From: Holophagales bacterium | GTDB taxonomy: Bacteria > Acidobacteriota > Thermoanaerobaculia > UBA5066 | Direction of reading: 5' to 3' | DNA: 64,000 bases | Assembly: GCA_016716705.1 (NCBI GenBank) | Contig: JADJVF010000010.1 | Coordinates: forward strand, 62,001 to 126,000 | In this document: piece by piece, positions 8,074 to 16,945 of the stretch | Layout of the letters: each line of letters begins with the position of its first letter | How positions within the stretch are numbered: position 1 is the stretch's first letter | Position numbers and translations under genes: made by a program | The notes under the pieces: model-generated | What the model was told of the DNA's origin: nothing | Databases searched by the model: none | What the model saw: the letters and a program-made list of their open reading frames with translations, nothing else

Positions 8074-9066
8074 ATGCCCGAACGCTCCCGGGGTATGAAG
8101 CCCCACAAGCCGGCTGCGGGGCCTGCCCTCCCGCTTTCGAGGGCCGACCTCCACGTCCACACGAACGCCTCCATCTTCAAGTACTTCAAGGCGGCCAACA
8201 GCCACGACTCCTACAACGACCCGGAGGAGGTCTACCGGCTCGCGAAGGCCCGCGGGATGGACTTCGTCACTTTCTCCGACCACGACACGGTCGAGGGGTG
8301 CCTGAGGTTCCAGGACCGCCACCCCGACCTGACCGATTTCTTCGTCTCGGTCGAGGTGGAGACCTGGTTCCCGAAGACGGGTCACCGGATCCACGTCAAC
8401 GTCTTCGACCTGACGCGGCAGCAGCACGCCGTCATCGACCGGAAGCGCCGGAGCATCTTCGAGCTCGTCGACTACCTCCGGGCCGAGGACCTCCTCTACT
8501 CCGCCAACCACCTCTTCCAGTCGTACCGGATGCGCCAGGCGCCCGAGGTCTTCTTCGAGACGATGCTCACGCTCTTCGACGTCTTCGAGGTGAAGAACGG
8601 CTCGATGGCCTACCAGCACAACGCCCTCGTCGAGGACCTGATGGTCGTGGCGAAGGAGAAGCGGGGAAATCTCGCCCTCGTGGGCGGTTCCGACGCCCAC
8701 ACCTATCCCCCCGTCGCCTCGGTCTTCACCATGGCGCCCGGCAAGACCTGGCAGGAGTTCCTGGCGTCGGTCCGGCGCGGCGAGTGCCTCTCCTGGGGCT
8801 CGGAGATGGGATTCACGAAGGTCCTCGGGGACGTCTACCGGAGCATCGGGAAGCACTACCGGCAGGTCTCCGACCTGAAGAACCCCGAGTACACGCCCCG
8901 CGAAAAGGCACAGCACATCTTCTTCTCGCTCATGTCCGTTCCGCTGTTCGCCAGCGGGTTCCCCGCGGCCGTCTTCGGCCTCAACTACGCCAAGCAGGTG
9001 GCCCTCTCGAAGAACCTGACGAAGCACTTCCGGAAGAAGGGGCTCTCCCGCTCGAGGGAGGGGTGA
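8074..9066 (+). CDS. PHP-domain metal-dependent phosphoesterase
   Basis: A 330-aa PHP (polymerase and histidinol phosphatase) protein. Metal ligands are visible in ADLHVHTNAS (about residue 25), FSDHDTVEG (about 68), the E of VEVETW and GSDAHTY (about 207). The C-terminal hundred residues are helical and not part of the core fold. PHP enzymes hydrolyse phosphoesters of nucleotides, histidinol phosphate or DNA ends. The stop overlaps the GTG of the endonuclease IV gene, which favours a DNA or nucleotide role, by inference only. The ATG at 8095 is an alternative start. Confidence 0.85.
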   Translation: MPERSRGMKPHKPAAGPALPLSRADLHVHTNASIFKYFKAANSHDSYNDPEEVYRLAKARGMDFVTFSDHDTVEGCLRFQDRHPDLTDFFVSVEVETWFPKTGHRIHVNVFDLTRQQHAVIDRKRRSIFELVDYLRAEDLLYSANHLFQSYRMRQAPEVFFETMLTLFDVFEVKNGSMAYQHNALVEDLMVVAKEKRGNLALVGGSDAHTYPPVASVFTMAPGKTWQEFLASVRRGECLSWGSEMGFTKVLGDVYRSIGKHYRQVSDLKNPEYTPREKAQHIFFSLMSVPLFASGFPAAVFGLNYAKQVALSKNLTKHFRKKGLSRSREG

Positions 9067-9950
9067 CGAAGCGCCCCACCGGCGCAGGTCCGCTCGTCGG
9101 AGCCCACATGAGCGCGGCGGGCGGTCTCTCCCGTGCCGTCGAACGGGCCGTCGCGGCCGGCTGCCGGACGCTCCAGGTCTTCACGAAGAACTCGAACCAG
9201 TGGGCCGGCAAGCCCGTAGACCCCGTCGAAGCAGCCGTCTTTCGAGACGCCGCGGCGCAGGCGGGCCTGGCTCCCCTCGTCTCCCACTCGGCCTACCTCA
9301 TCAACCTCGCCTCTCCCGACCCCGTCGTCCGCGCCCGCTCGGCCGAGGCGCTCGTCGACGAGATCGAGCGGTGCGACGCGAACGGCATCCCCTTCCTCGT
9401 CCTCCATCCCGGTTCCCACGGGGGCGACGGCGAGGAGGCCGGGCTCGACCGTATCGCCCGCGGCCTCGACGAGGCGGCGGCGAAGACGCCCTCCTCGAAG
9501 GCCACCGTCCTCCTCGAGACGGCCGCGGGGCAGGGAGCCTGCCTCGGCCACGACTTCGCCCACCTGGGCGCGATCCTCACGCGCGCCGACAGCCGCCGCC
9601 GCCTCGCCCTCTGCTTCGACACCTGCCACGTCCACGCCGCCGGCTACGATGTCGTCTCCAGGACCGGCTGGCGCGCAACGCTGGACGCCCTCGACGCCGC
9701 CTGCGGCCTCGGCCTCGTCAAGGTCATCCACGCGAACGACTCGAAGAAGGAGCGGGGTTGCCGCGTCGACCGCCACGAGCGGATCGGCCACGGCCAGATC
9801 GGCGAGCAGGGCTTCGTGAACCTGATGACCGAGCCCGCCTTCGCCGACGTCCCGAAGATCCTCGAGACCCCCAAGGACGAAGAGGGCCGCTGGGACCGCG
9901 AGGGCCTCGCGGCGCTGAGGAAGCTCGCGCGGCGGAAGGGAACGGCGTAG
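9063..9950 (+). CDS. nfo: endonuclease IV (AP endonuclease)
   Basis: A 295-aa member of the endonuclease IV family, which cuts DNA 5' to abasic sites in base-excision repair. Opening VGAHMSAAGGL, then FTKNSNQWAGK, HSAYLINLA, VLHPGSH, LLETAAGQG, CFDTCHVHAAGYD, VIHANDSKKERGCRVDRHERIGHG and ILETPKD cover all the zinc-ligand motifs of the family in order. Length is normal. The GTG start overlaps the stop of the PHP gene by four bases. Confidence 0.95.
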   Translation: MTKRPTGAGPLVGAHMSAAGGLSRAVERAVAAGCRTLQVFTKNSNQWAGKPVDPVEAAVFRDAAAQAGLAPLVSHSAYLINLASPDPVVRARSAEALVDEIERCDANGIPFLVLHPGSHGGDGEEAGLDRIARGLDEAAAKTPSSKATVLLETAAGQGACLGHDFAHLGAILTRADSRRRLALCFDTCHVHAAGYDVVSRTGWRATLDALDAACGLGLVKVIHANDSKKERGCRVDRHERIGHGQIGEQGFVNLMTEPAFADVPKILETPKDEEGRWDREGLAALRKLARRKGTA

Positions 9951-9982
9951 GGAGGCCCGACCGGGCACCTCCTCCCGCTCGC

Positions 9983-10985
9983 TCAGACCGCTGGGCGCCG
10001 GAAGCGGATGAAGACGAAGAGGGAGTACCCGGCGACGACGGAGATCACGGCGAGGAGGACCACCAGCAGGGACGTCAGGACGGTCGGTGTCGCAGCCGAG
10101 CTCGCGATCGTCAGGCTGTGGCTCGCTTCGCCGAGCGCCGGCACGACCCGCGGGTAGAGCCCCTGTCCGACGATTCCCCAGAGTGCGGCGATGACGGTGG
10201 ACGAGGCGAGGAGCGCCGCTCGCCCCCGGCCAGCCTTCACGAGGAACGGCACGGAGACCAGAGACACGAGCATGACGACGGGAGCGATCCATGTCAGGGG
10301 GTGGTGATAGCCGGCCCAGAGGTGCGGCGCTGCCCAGAGCGACACGAGAGCCGTGAGTCCGTGGCACGCCACGACCGCAACCCAGGCCTTCAGCGTCGCG
10401 TCCTGAGAGCGCTCTGCGGCGGCCTTGCCTGCCCGGAAGTTCAGCCAGCAGGCACCCTGCAACGCGTAGAGCGCGACGACCTCGAGGCCGACGACGAGCG
10501 CGAAGGAGTTCAGGAGATCTCCGGGCGCGCCAACGTACGTCGCCTGCGCGTCGAGAGGCAGGCCGCGAAGGACGTTCGCCGAGAATCAGCCCGGGGAAGA
10601 ACGCGGCGAGGACGCTCAGGACGCCGAAGGTGACGTCCCGGGACTTCGGCCGCTCGACGTCCTCGGAAGCCCGCCCCGAACCGAGGGCCGCAGCACGCAG
10701 GACCAGAACGAGGACGAAAGCCGCGAGCAGCGGCAGGAAAGCCGCGAGCACCGTCGCACGAACCGGCGGGAACGCCGTGAAGAGGGCCGCCGTTCCGGCG
10801 ACGAGCCAGAACTCGTTCCCGAACGTCGCGGGGCCGAGGGACCCGAGAGCGAGACGCCGCTCTCGCTCGTCGCGCCCGAGTCCGAGCAGCAGCGTCCCGA
10901 CGCCACCGTCGATCCCGTCGAGAACCGAGTAGCCGGCGAAGAGGATTCCGACCAGGAGGAACCAGGTCAGCTGAAGGTCGGTCAT
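9983..10985 (-). CDS. cydB: cytochrome bd-type oxidase subunit II (frame break, no cydA alongside)
   Basis: Reads as a 333-aa CydB if one extra base near 10579 is removed. The first frame carries WFLLVGILFAGYSVLDGIDG and GNEFWLVAGTAALFTAFPP. The second frame continues with NVLRGLPLDA and four more membrane helices to FVFIRFRRPAV. Restored length matches CydB. CydB binds quinone oxidase subunit I, which carries all the haems, but no cydA precedes it, only a 62-aa membrane protein. The break looks like a G overcall because the CydB pattern (ANVLRG) resumes at once. It may be co-transcribed with the hydrogenase genes upstream. Confidence 0.8.
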
Positions 10986-11115
10986 CTGCGCACCTCCGCG
11001 GGATTGCCGCTCACGTGACCCCTGTGGCTCGAAGAGAAGGTTAGCGCCGGTCGTCTCGGGTGCGTAGAGAGAACCGCGTCCGCTCGCTCGGGGGCCCCGC
11101 CATGGGCCGACCGGC

Positions 11116-11304
11116 TCAGCAGTGCTTGTACGCGATCCACACGGTCGCGATCGGGATGCCGAAGAAGAGCCCGTAGACGATGAGCCTCTGCTCGGACTCC
11201 TCGAGCTCGTCCCACATCCGGTCGAGGCGGTGCAGCGGCAGCCCCGTGATCGCCTGGAGAAGGCCCAGGAGCGCCAGTGCCAGCGGCATCGACAGGGCCA
11301 TCAT
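11116..11304 (-). CDS. small two-helix membrane protein, unknown
   Basis: A 62-aa protein with two hydrophobic helices (ALSMPLALALLGLLQAITG and IVYGLFFGIPIATVWIAY) linked by a charged loop (HRLDRMWDELEESEQR). A GGAAGGTGG ribosome site precedes two possible ATGs. It sits between the hydrogenase maturation protease and cydB on the same strand. It might be a small oxidase subunit or hydrogenase membrane anchor, but nothing in the sequence decides this. Confidence 0.55.
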   Translation of the reverse strand: MMALSMPLALALLGLLQAITGLPLHRLDRMWDELEESEQRLIVYGLFFGIPIATVWIAYKHC

Positions 11305-11630
11305 CCACCTTCCGAGACCTCCCCCCCCGTGTAGGCCACGAGCGCGATGGCGGCGGCATGCCCCCAGCAGCCGGGGGAGTCCCCCCCGGCCGCTCTCTTG
11401 GATCGGTCCGCTCCTCCTTTAGAGACCGGAACAGGCTGTTGGGATCCACGGTCTCACCTCCATGCGCAGTCCTGGTGCCGTCTCGATGAACGGGCGAAGT
11501 CTAGGACAGGGCCGGAGCCGCACTCCAGCCGGCGCGGAACCCCGGAAGGCGCGGAGGAATCGGCGAGGCGGTGAGGTTGGTGTCCCTCCGATGTTCTCGT
11601 GCCCCCGTGCCCTTCTCCCCGCGGTCTCTC
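11305..11630. other. intergenic stretch, no gene recognised
   Basis: About 325 bases between the small membrane protein and the maturation protease. It holds a GC palindrome near 11385-11400 and only short frames without family resemblance. A minus-strand frame reading through CWGHAAAIALVAYTGG ends just before the membrane protein, but has no supported start. Confidence 0.4.
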
Positions 11631-12062
11631 CTACGCGGTGAGCCTGCGGACGACCTCCATGACGGCCTTCTCCACTTCCGGGTCCATGGGCGCACCCAGT
11701 TCGAAACCCTTCGCCGAGATGCCGATCAGGACGAGGCTCTTCGGGAGCTGACCGAGGATCCTCGCGAGCTCGATCCCCTCGGCCACTCCGGCGCCGTGCG
11801 TCGTGGCCCAGCTCACGTCGGCCGGGAGGGGCGCGGCGAGGGCGTCGATCTCGACGATCGTCCCGGGCGGCTCGCTCGAGACGACGGCGTCGACGACGAC
11901 GACGTCGTCGTCAGGGTCCCAGAGCCCGATGAGGCCCGGGGCGTCGCCTCCATGCTCGTGGAGGACGAGGGAAGGCGAGGGGACGAGGCGGCGGACCGTT
12001 TCCCAGCCCGCCGCGTCGTCCCCTCGAAGGTCGTTCCCGACTCCGATGACGATGCGCGCCAT
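11631..12062 (-). CDS. hydrogenase maturation endopeptidase (HyaD/HoxW type)
   Basis: A 143-aa member of the M52 family that removes the C-terminal peptide of the NiFe large subunit after nickel insertion. It has GVGNDLRGDDAAG at residues 7-19, whose acidic residue is the first metal ligand, VVVDAV about 54-59 with the second (Asp), and TTHGAGV about 87-93 with the His ligand. It lies 16 bases downstream of the large subunit on the same strand. That subunit ends in DPCISCATH plus a 9-residue tail, the expected cleavage site. Confidence 0.9.
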   Translation of the reverse strand: MARIVIGVGNDLRGDDAAGWETVRRLVPSPSLVLHEHGGDAPGLIGLWDPDDDVVVVDAVVSSEPPGTIVEIDALAAPLPADVSWATTHGAGVAEGIELARILGQLPKSLVLIGISAKGFELGAPMDPEVEKAVMEVVRRLTA

Positions 12063-12078
12063 ACGCGCGCAGTCTCTC

Positions 12079-13460
12079 TCAGTCTCTCTCGATTCGGACC
12101 CTCACGGCGTGCGTCGCGCAGGAGATGCAGGGGTCGTAGTTTCGGACGGCCTGCTCGCACTGCCAGGTGAGCTTGTCGAGGGGCATGTCGAAGCGGGCCT
12201 CGACGAAGGCGCGCAGGTCGTCCTCGACCTGCTTCTGGTTCTGGGAGGTGGGCGGGACGATCTTCGCCTCCTGTATGAGACCGTCGGCTCCGATCCGGTA
12301 ACGGTGGTAGAGGATGCCGCGCGGCGCCTCGGAGATGCCGGCGCCGGAGGCAGCACGAGGCGGCACGTCGACGAAGGGAGCCGACGGCGGCTCGTACGCG
12401 TCGATGATCCGGAGCGCCTCGTCGATCGCCCAGAGCGTCTCGACGGAACGGATGACGATGCTCTTGAAGGGGTTCCGTTCGACGGGTCCGAGCCCGGCCG
12501 CGAAGGCAGCCTCCTGGATGTGCTTCGGGAACCGGTCGAAATTGAGGGCGTAGCGGGCGGCCGGACCGACGAGGTAGATGCCACCCGACTTCTTCCTCGA
12601 GTGGAGCGCGTTCGCGTGCTCCACGTGCTCCTCGACGAAGTGGTTCTCGTACTCGGAGACGGCGATGTCGAGGCCGCGGCTCGAGACGAGCCGCCCCTCG
12701 CAGAGCGGGTACTCGTCGGGGTGGCGGAGCGAGACGAACTCGTAGTCGGGGGCGAAGTCGGGGAACGTGAGGCCGCCGGCGACGGTCAGGAGCTCGGCGG
12801 CGATCGGTCGGACGGCGCGGAGCTTCTCCCCGAGGGCCTTCAGGGCGGCCTTCGCCGGGGCCTTGTAGAAGCCGCCGACGCGGACGTTGATGGGGTGGAT
12901 CTCCCGGCCGCCGACGATCGTCACGATCTCGTTCCCCACCTTCTTGAGGGAGAGGCTCTTCGTGACGAGCTCCGGGTGGTCCTTGGCCATGTGGATCGCG
13001 CTCTCGTACCCGAGGAAGTCGGGGGCGTGGAGCATCGCGACGTGCAGGACGTGGCTCTCGATCCACTCGCCGCAGTAGAGGAGCCGGCGAAGCTCGCGGA
13101 GGGCCCCCCCCCACGGTCACGCCGCAGGCGGATTCCATCGCGTGGACCGAGCTCATCTGGTAGGCGACGGGGCAGATGCCGCAGATGCGGGCCGTGATGT
13201 CGGGCGCTTCGGTGAATTTCCGGCCCCTCAGGAACGCCTCGAAGAAGCGGGGCGGCTCGTAGATGTCGAAGCGCGACTCCACGACCCTGTCGCCCTTGAT
13301 CTTCACGAAGAGTCCGCCCTCCCCCTCGACCCGGGCCAGCGCCCCGACCGAGACCGTCCGCGAGGCTCCCCTTCGCCTTTGGGACCGGCTCAGCCTTGGC
13401 CGCGGCCGCCTTCCTGGCAGCGGCCTTCTTGACAGGGGCCTTCACGCTACTTTCTCTCAT
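12079..13460 (-). CDS. NiFe hydrogenase large (alpha) subunit, group 3b-like, two frame breaks
   Basis: Reads as about 459 aa after removing one base at 13368-13371 (run of four C on plus) and one at 13104-13112 (run of nine C). The order is an ATG overlapping the small-subunit gene by 14 bases, a Lys/Ala-rich extension (KAPVKKAAARKAAAAKAEPV), then RTVSVGALARVEGEG, RICGICPVAYQMSSVHAME (first nickel-ligand pair) and finally DPCISCATH (second pair) with a 9-residue tail for the maturation protease. This is the catalytic H2-binding subunit of a soluble NADP(H)-linked hydrogenase (sulfhydrogenase). Both breaks sit in homopolymers and conserved sequence resumes immediately, so the gene is probably intact in the organism. 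The basic N-terminal extension is unusual. Confidence 0.85.
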
Positions 13461-14229
13461 GGATCTCGCTCTCCCGCCGGAAGGGCTCGGCACCCGCGTT
13501 GAAGGAGCGGAACGCCCGGACGATGCCGCCGTTGTCGACACCGAGATGGGTCCATCCCGCAGCAAGGGCCGACGTGTTCGGGGTCTCCATCGGGCCGAAG
13601 CAGCCGTAGCAGCCGCGGGCGTAGGAGGGGCAGAGCGCGCCGCAGCCCGTCATCGTGACGGGGCCGAGGCAGGGCGTGCCGTGCGCCACCATGACGCAGG
13701 GCGTCCCCCGCCGCTTGCACTCGACGCAGACGCTGTACGTCGGGACGACGGGCTTGCGGTGGTTCAGGAAGGCGCTGAGGACCTCCACCAGCTGGGCCTT
13801 GCTGACCGGGCAGCCGCGCAGCTCGAAGTCGACGAAGACGTGGTCGACGACGGGAGTCGACTTGTTCAGCGTCTCGATGTACTGGGGCGAGGCGTAGACG
13901 GCCCGGGTGAACTCGGCGACGTCCTTGTTGTTGCGGAGCGCCTGGATGCCGCCCGCCGTCGCGCAGGCGCCGATCGTGACGAGGAAGCGTGCCGAGCGGC
14001 GGATCTGGTGGATCCGCTCGGCGTCGTGCGGCGTCGTGATGGAGCCCTCGACGAGGACGACGTCGTAGGGGCCCTTCTCGACCGCCCGGGACGCTTCGAG
14101 GAAGTTGACGATGTCGACCGCTCCCGCCACGGCGAGGAGCTCGTCCTCGCAGTCGAGGAGGGACAGCTGGCAGCCGTCGCAGGAGGCGAGCTTGAAGACG
14201 GCGAGGCGCGGCTTCGGAGCCTTCGTCAC
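13447..14229 (-). CDS. NiFe hydrogenase small (delta) subunit
   Basis: A 260-aa protein carrying the iron-sulfur clusters that relay electrons from the NiFe site. FKLASCDGCQLSLLDCE (about residues 12-28) and GACATAGGIQ (about 88) bind the proximal cluster. RGCPVSKAQL, CVECKRRGTPCV and CGALCPSYARGCYGCFGP provide the remaining Cys ligands. The pattern matches group 3b (sulfhydrogenase delta/HydD-type) subunits, which have no Tat signal. The GTG start has a GGGAGGTG site upstream and sits one base after the gamma-subunit stop. Its 3' end overlaps the large-subunit start. Confidence 0.92.
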   Translation of the reverse strand: MTKAPKPRLAVFKLASCDGCQLSLLDCEDELLAVAGAVDIVNFLEASRAVEKGPYDVVLVEGSITTPHDAERIHQIRRSARFLVTIGACATAGGIQALRNNKDVAEFTRAVYASPQYIETLNKSTPVVDHVFVDFELRGCPVSKAQLVEVLSAFLNHRKPVVPTYSVCVECKRRGTPCVMVAHGTPCLGPVTMTGCGALCPSYARGCYGCFGPMETPNTSALAAGWTHLGVDNGGIVRAFRSFNAGAEPFRRESEIHERK

Positions 14230-14230
14230 G

Positions 14231-15076
14231 TCACACCTCCCGCTGCGTCATGAGGTCCCGCACCTTCGAGAAGGGGAAGACGGGGCCGTCCTTGCAGACG
14301 AAGTTCGGGCCGTGCTGGCAGTGGCCGCAGAAGCCGATGCCGCACTTCATGTTCCGCTCGAGGGAGACGTGGATGCTCTCCTGGGCCACGCCGCGCCTCT
14401 CCAGCTCCATGACCGTGTAGCGGATCATCACCTCGGGCCCGCAGACCATCGCCACGGTGTGGTACGGGTCGAACGGGACGCGCGGGATCAGCGTGGTGAC
14501 GACGCCGACGTTCCCGCGCCAGTCGCGCGTGGCCCGGTCGACCGACACGTGGACCTCGAGTCCGAGGTCCGCCCGCCATTCCTTCAGCTGCTTGCGGTAG
14601 AGGATGTCCTCCGGCGTCCGCGCGCCGTAGAGGAGGACGACGCGGCCGTAGCGTTCCCGGTTCGCAAGGACCTGGTAGAGGGCGGGCCGGAGGGGCGCCA
14701 GGCCGATCCCCCCCGCCACGAAGACGACGTCGTTGCCTTCGGCCGCTGCGACGGGCCAGTTCGTCCCGAACGGCCCGCGGATGCCGATGGAGTCGCCCTT
14801 CTTCAGCTCCTCCATTCCCTTCGTCACCGCGCCGACGGCGCGCGTCGTGTGGACGAGGGCCTGCGGCACGCCCGGGTCGCCGCTGATGGAGATCGGCACC
14901 TCTCCGATGCCGCAGACGTAGAGCATGTTGAACTGGCCCGCGGCGAACGCGAACCCCGCGTGCCCCGCCTCGGGGAGGAGCTCGAGCGTGAAGGTGTCGC
15001 TCGTCTCCTTCGTCATCCGGTGCACCCGATAGGGCCTCGGGAACATCGGGTCGGGAGAGGACGCGACGGCGCTCAT
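14231..15076 (-). CDS. hydrogenase gamma subunit, FAD/NAD(P)H-binding (HydG-type)
   Basis: A 281-aa ferredoxin-NADP reductase-like protein. An N-terminal flavin-binding barrel (AGQFNMLYVCGIGEVPISISG) is followed by a nucleotide-binding domain (VVFVAGGIGLAPLRPALYQ, LLYGARTPEDILY, VAMVCGPEVMIRYTV). A C-terminal [2Fe-2S] motif has four Cys in CGIGFCGHCQ and the FVCKDGP tail. In sulfhydrogenases this subunit passes electrons between NADP(H) and the iron-sulfur chain. The ATG overlaps the stop of the cyclic-nucleotide-binding gene (ATGA). Confidence 0.92.
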   Translation of the reverse strand: MSAVASSPDPMFPRPYRVHRMTKETSDTFTLELLPEAGHAGFAFAAGQFNMLYVCGIGEVPISISGDPGVPQALVHTTRAVGAVTKGMEELKKGDSIGIRGPFGTNWPVAAAEGNDVVFVAGGIGLAPLRPALYQVLANRERYGRVVLLYGARTPEDILYRKQLKEWRADLGLEVHVSVDRATRDWRGNVGVVTTLIPRVPFDPYHTVAMVCGPEVMIRYTVMELERRGVAQESIHVSLERNMKCGIGFCGHCQHGPNFVCKDGPVFPFSKVRDLMTQREV

Positions 15077-15603
15077 TTGCGTCGGATCCCCTTCGTGGGC
15101 ATGTCGTCGTAGAGGTCGAGGAGCTGCATCCGGGTCACGTCGAGCCTCTGGGACATGATCTCGGAGAAGCGCTTCAGGAGCTCGTAGCCGAGCTCGTGGT
15201 CCTTCTCGCACTTCGTCCGGAGGCACTTGCCGTCGAACGCAATGGCGCGAACGAGATCGGTCGCGTGCCCGTCGAAGTGCCAGCGGTAGGGCGGCACGAG
15301 CCACGCCCAGCCCATGATGTCGCCCTCCCCGACCGTCTGGAGGACGAGCGGCCCGTGCGCGGGGGAGAAGGCCTCGATGGCGATCGTCCCCTGGCGGATG
15401 ATGTAGAACTGGTCGGCATCCTGCCCCTCCTTGAAGAGGTAGGTTCCCGCGTCCCACTTGACGTTCGAGGCGCAACCCGTGATGAGCGCCAGGTGGTCCT
15501 TCCTCATTCCCTTGAGGAAGGGGTGCTCGGCGAGGATCGGCTCCAGCGTCGTGGGGCCGTCGAACATCGTGTCGCCGAGGTCGGGGAAGAAAAACTTCGT
15601 CAT
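15073..15603 (-). CDS. cyclic-nucleotide-binding-domain protein without HTH
   Basis: A 176-aa protein resembling the Crp/Fnr sensor domain. It has the beta-roll LITGCASNVKWDAGTYLFKEGQ, a glycine turn, FYIIRQGTIAIE and VGEGDIMGWAWLVPP, then a helix (HELGYELLKRFSEIMSQRL) like the Crp dimer helix. It ends there, with no DNA-binding HTH. It lies between the beta and gamma hydrogenase genes, 3 bases after one and overlapping the other, so it is probably a regulatory or structural part of the hydrogenase complex rather than a transcription factor. The bound ligand is unknown. Confidence 0.85.
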   Translation of the reverse strand: MTKFFFPDLGDTMFDGPTTLEPILAEHPFLKGMRKDHLALITGCASNVKWDAGTYLFKEGQDADQFYIIRQGTIAIEAFSPAHGPLVLQTVGEGDIMGWAWLVPPYRWHFDGHATDLVRAIAFDGKCLRTKCEKDHELGYELLKRFSEIMSQRLDVTRMQLLDLYDDMPTKGIRRK

Positions 15604-15606
15604 GGG

Positions 15607-16746
15607 TCACTCCTTTCCCCGGGCCGGCGCCGGCTGGAAGGCCCGCGCCTCCGCCGTCAGGTCGATCCCGACGGGACACCATGTGATGCAGCGCCCGCAG
15701 CCGACGCAGCCCGACTCTCCGAACTGGTCGATCCACGAAGCCAGCTTGTGGGTGAGCCACTGCCGGTAGCGCGAGGCGCCCGTGCGCCGCACGCTCCCGC
15801 CGTGGATGTACGAGAAGTCGAGCGTGAAGCACGAGTCCCAGCGCCGCCAGCGTTCGGAGACGTGCCCGGTGAGGTCGGTCGTGTCCTCGATCGTCGAGCA
15901 GAAGCAGGTCGGGCAGACGAGCGTGCAGTTCGCGCAGGAGAGGCAGCGCTTCTCCACCTCTTCCCAGCGAGGGCTCTCCACCTTCGCCTGGAGCGCCTCC
16001 CTGAGCCCCGCGGTCTCGAGGGTGCGACCCATCTCCTTCGCGGCCTTCGCCGAGGCAGCCTTCGCCGCGTCGAGGTCCCCGGCGCCGGCGGCCTTCTTCG
16101 GAACGTCGGCCAGGAGGGCCGCCCCCCGCTCCGAGCCGACCTCGACCACGAGCTCGTGGCGTCCTTCCCGGAAGAGCTCGGTGAGGGCGAGGTCGAACCC
16201 GGCTTCCGCCCTGGGCCCCGTCCCCATGGAGGCGCAGAAGCAGGTGCCGTGCGCTTCCGTGCATTGCGCGACGACGAGAAGCGCCTCTTGCCGGCGCGCG
16301 GCGTAGGCCGGCTCCGCGAACGGCCCGCCGAGGAAGACGCGGTCCTGGCGTCCGATCGCCGCGAGGTCACACGGCTTGATGCCGAGGAAGGCGATTTTCG
16401 GCGCCGACGTGTCGCCCTTCTCGAGCGTGAACCCGGTCTTCTCGCCGCGATGCGCCCGGAACCGGAGGAAGGCGGGCGGGTGGAGCCAGCGCTTCGGGGA
16501 GTCGGGGCCGACGGTGTGGCCGAAGACGGCCTGGTCGGAGCGCTCCTTCAGGCGGTAGCTACCCGGAGCCTGCTCGTCGGTCCGTCCCGCGGGGAGGTCG
16601 TCCGGCGACTCGACCTCCCGAAGGGCCATGGCGCCGTCGCGTGCCGTGGGGGCCACGACGGTGTGGCCCGAGTCGACGATCGCCCGAAAGAGGGCGGACA
16701 GCCCGTCCGCCCCGAGGATGTAGGCGGTCCCGGATTCCAGGCCCAT
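15607..16746 (-). CDS. hydrogenase beta subunit, 4Fe-4S dicluster protein (HydB-type)
   Basis: A 379-aa electron-transfer subunit and first gene of the hydrogenase operon. A HydB/HycB-like N-terminal domain (IKPCDLAAIGRQDRVF, CTEAHGTCFCASM) precedes two ferredoxin motifs: CLSCANCTLVCPTC (about residue 270) and CVGCGRCITWCPVGID (about 345). The ATG at 16746 is chosen because a GGGAGG site lies 8 bases before it; an earlier ATG at 16773 is less likely. The family passes electrons between the flavin subunit and further acceptors such as NADP or polysulfide. The promoter must lie in 16747-16901. Confidence 0.9.
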   Translation of the reverse strand: MGLESGTAYILGADGLSALFRAIVDSGHTVVAPTARDGAMALREVESPDDLPAGRTDEQAPGSYRLKERSDQAVFGHTVGPDSPKRWLHPPAFLRFRAHRGEKTGFTLEKGDTSAPKIAFLGIKPCDLAAIGRQDRVFLGGPFAEPAYAARRQEALLVVAQCTEAHGTCFCASMGTGPRAEAGFDLALTELFREGRHELVVEVGSERGAALLADVPKKAAGAGDLDAAKAASAKAAKEMGRTLETAGLREALQAKVESPRWEEVEKRCLSCANCTLVCPTCFCSTIEDTTDLTGHVSERWRRWDSCFTLDFSYIHGGSVRRTGASRYRQWLTHKLASWIDQFGESGCVGCGRCITWCPVGIDLTAEARAFQPAPARGKE

Positions 16747-16901
16747 CGAAGGCGCCTCCCGGAGGTGAGGCACGAGCCCCGCTTGCCGCAGGCGGCGCGA
16801 CCCGGCTTCTCACCTCTCCGTTTCCATCAGCCTGCGCGGCCTGCTCGAACGCTGTCAAGAAAAGGCCTCACCCGGAAACGAAAAGGATGAGAACGCATCA
16901 G

Positions 16902-16924
16902 ATCCGGACATTTCGAGTCCGGAT
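16902..16924 (-). terminator. hairpin after the alpha-amylase gene
   Basis: A perfect 8-bp inverted repeat (ATCCGGAC/GTCCGGAT) with a 7-base loop lies 22 bases beyond the stop of the amylase gene. Confidence 0.55.
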
Positions 16925-16945
16925 TGAGGGAGACCCGTGGACCCG

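Noticed and set aside
10982..11449. A 155-residue minus-strand frame upstream of cydB that might have been cydA.
   Set aside because: It shows none of the CydA helices or haem-ligand motifs and overlaps the better-supported 62-aa membrane protein.
16853..16858. A perfect TTGACA (minus strand) upstream of the hydrogenase operon, a possible promoter -35 box.
   Set aside because: No acceptable -10 hexamer lies 16-18 bases downstream, so it is not reported as a promoter.
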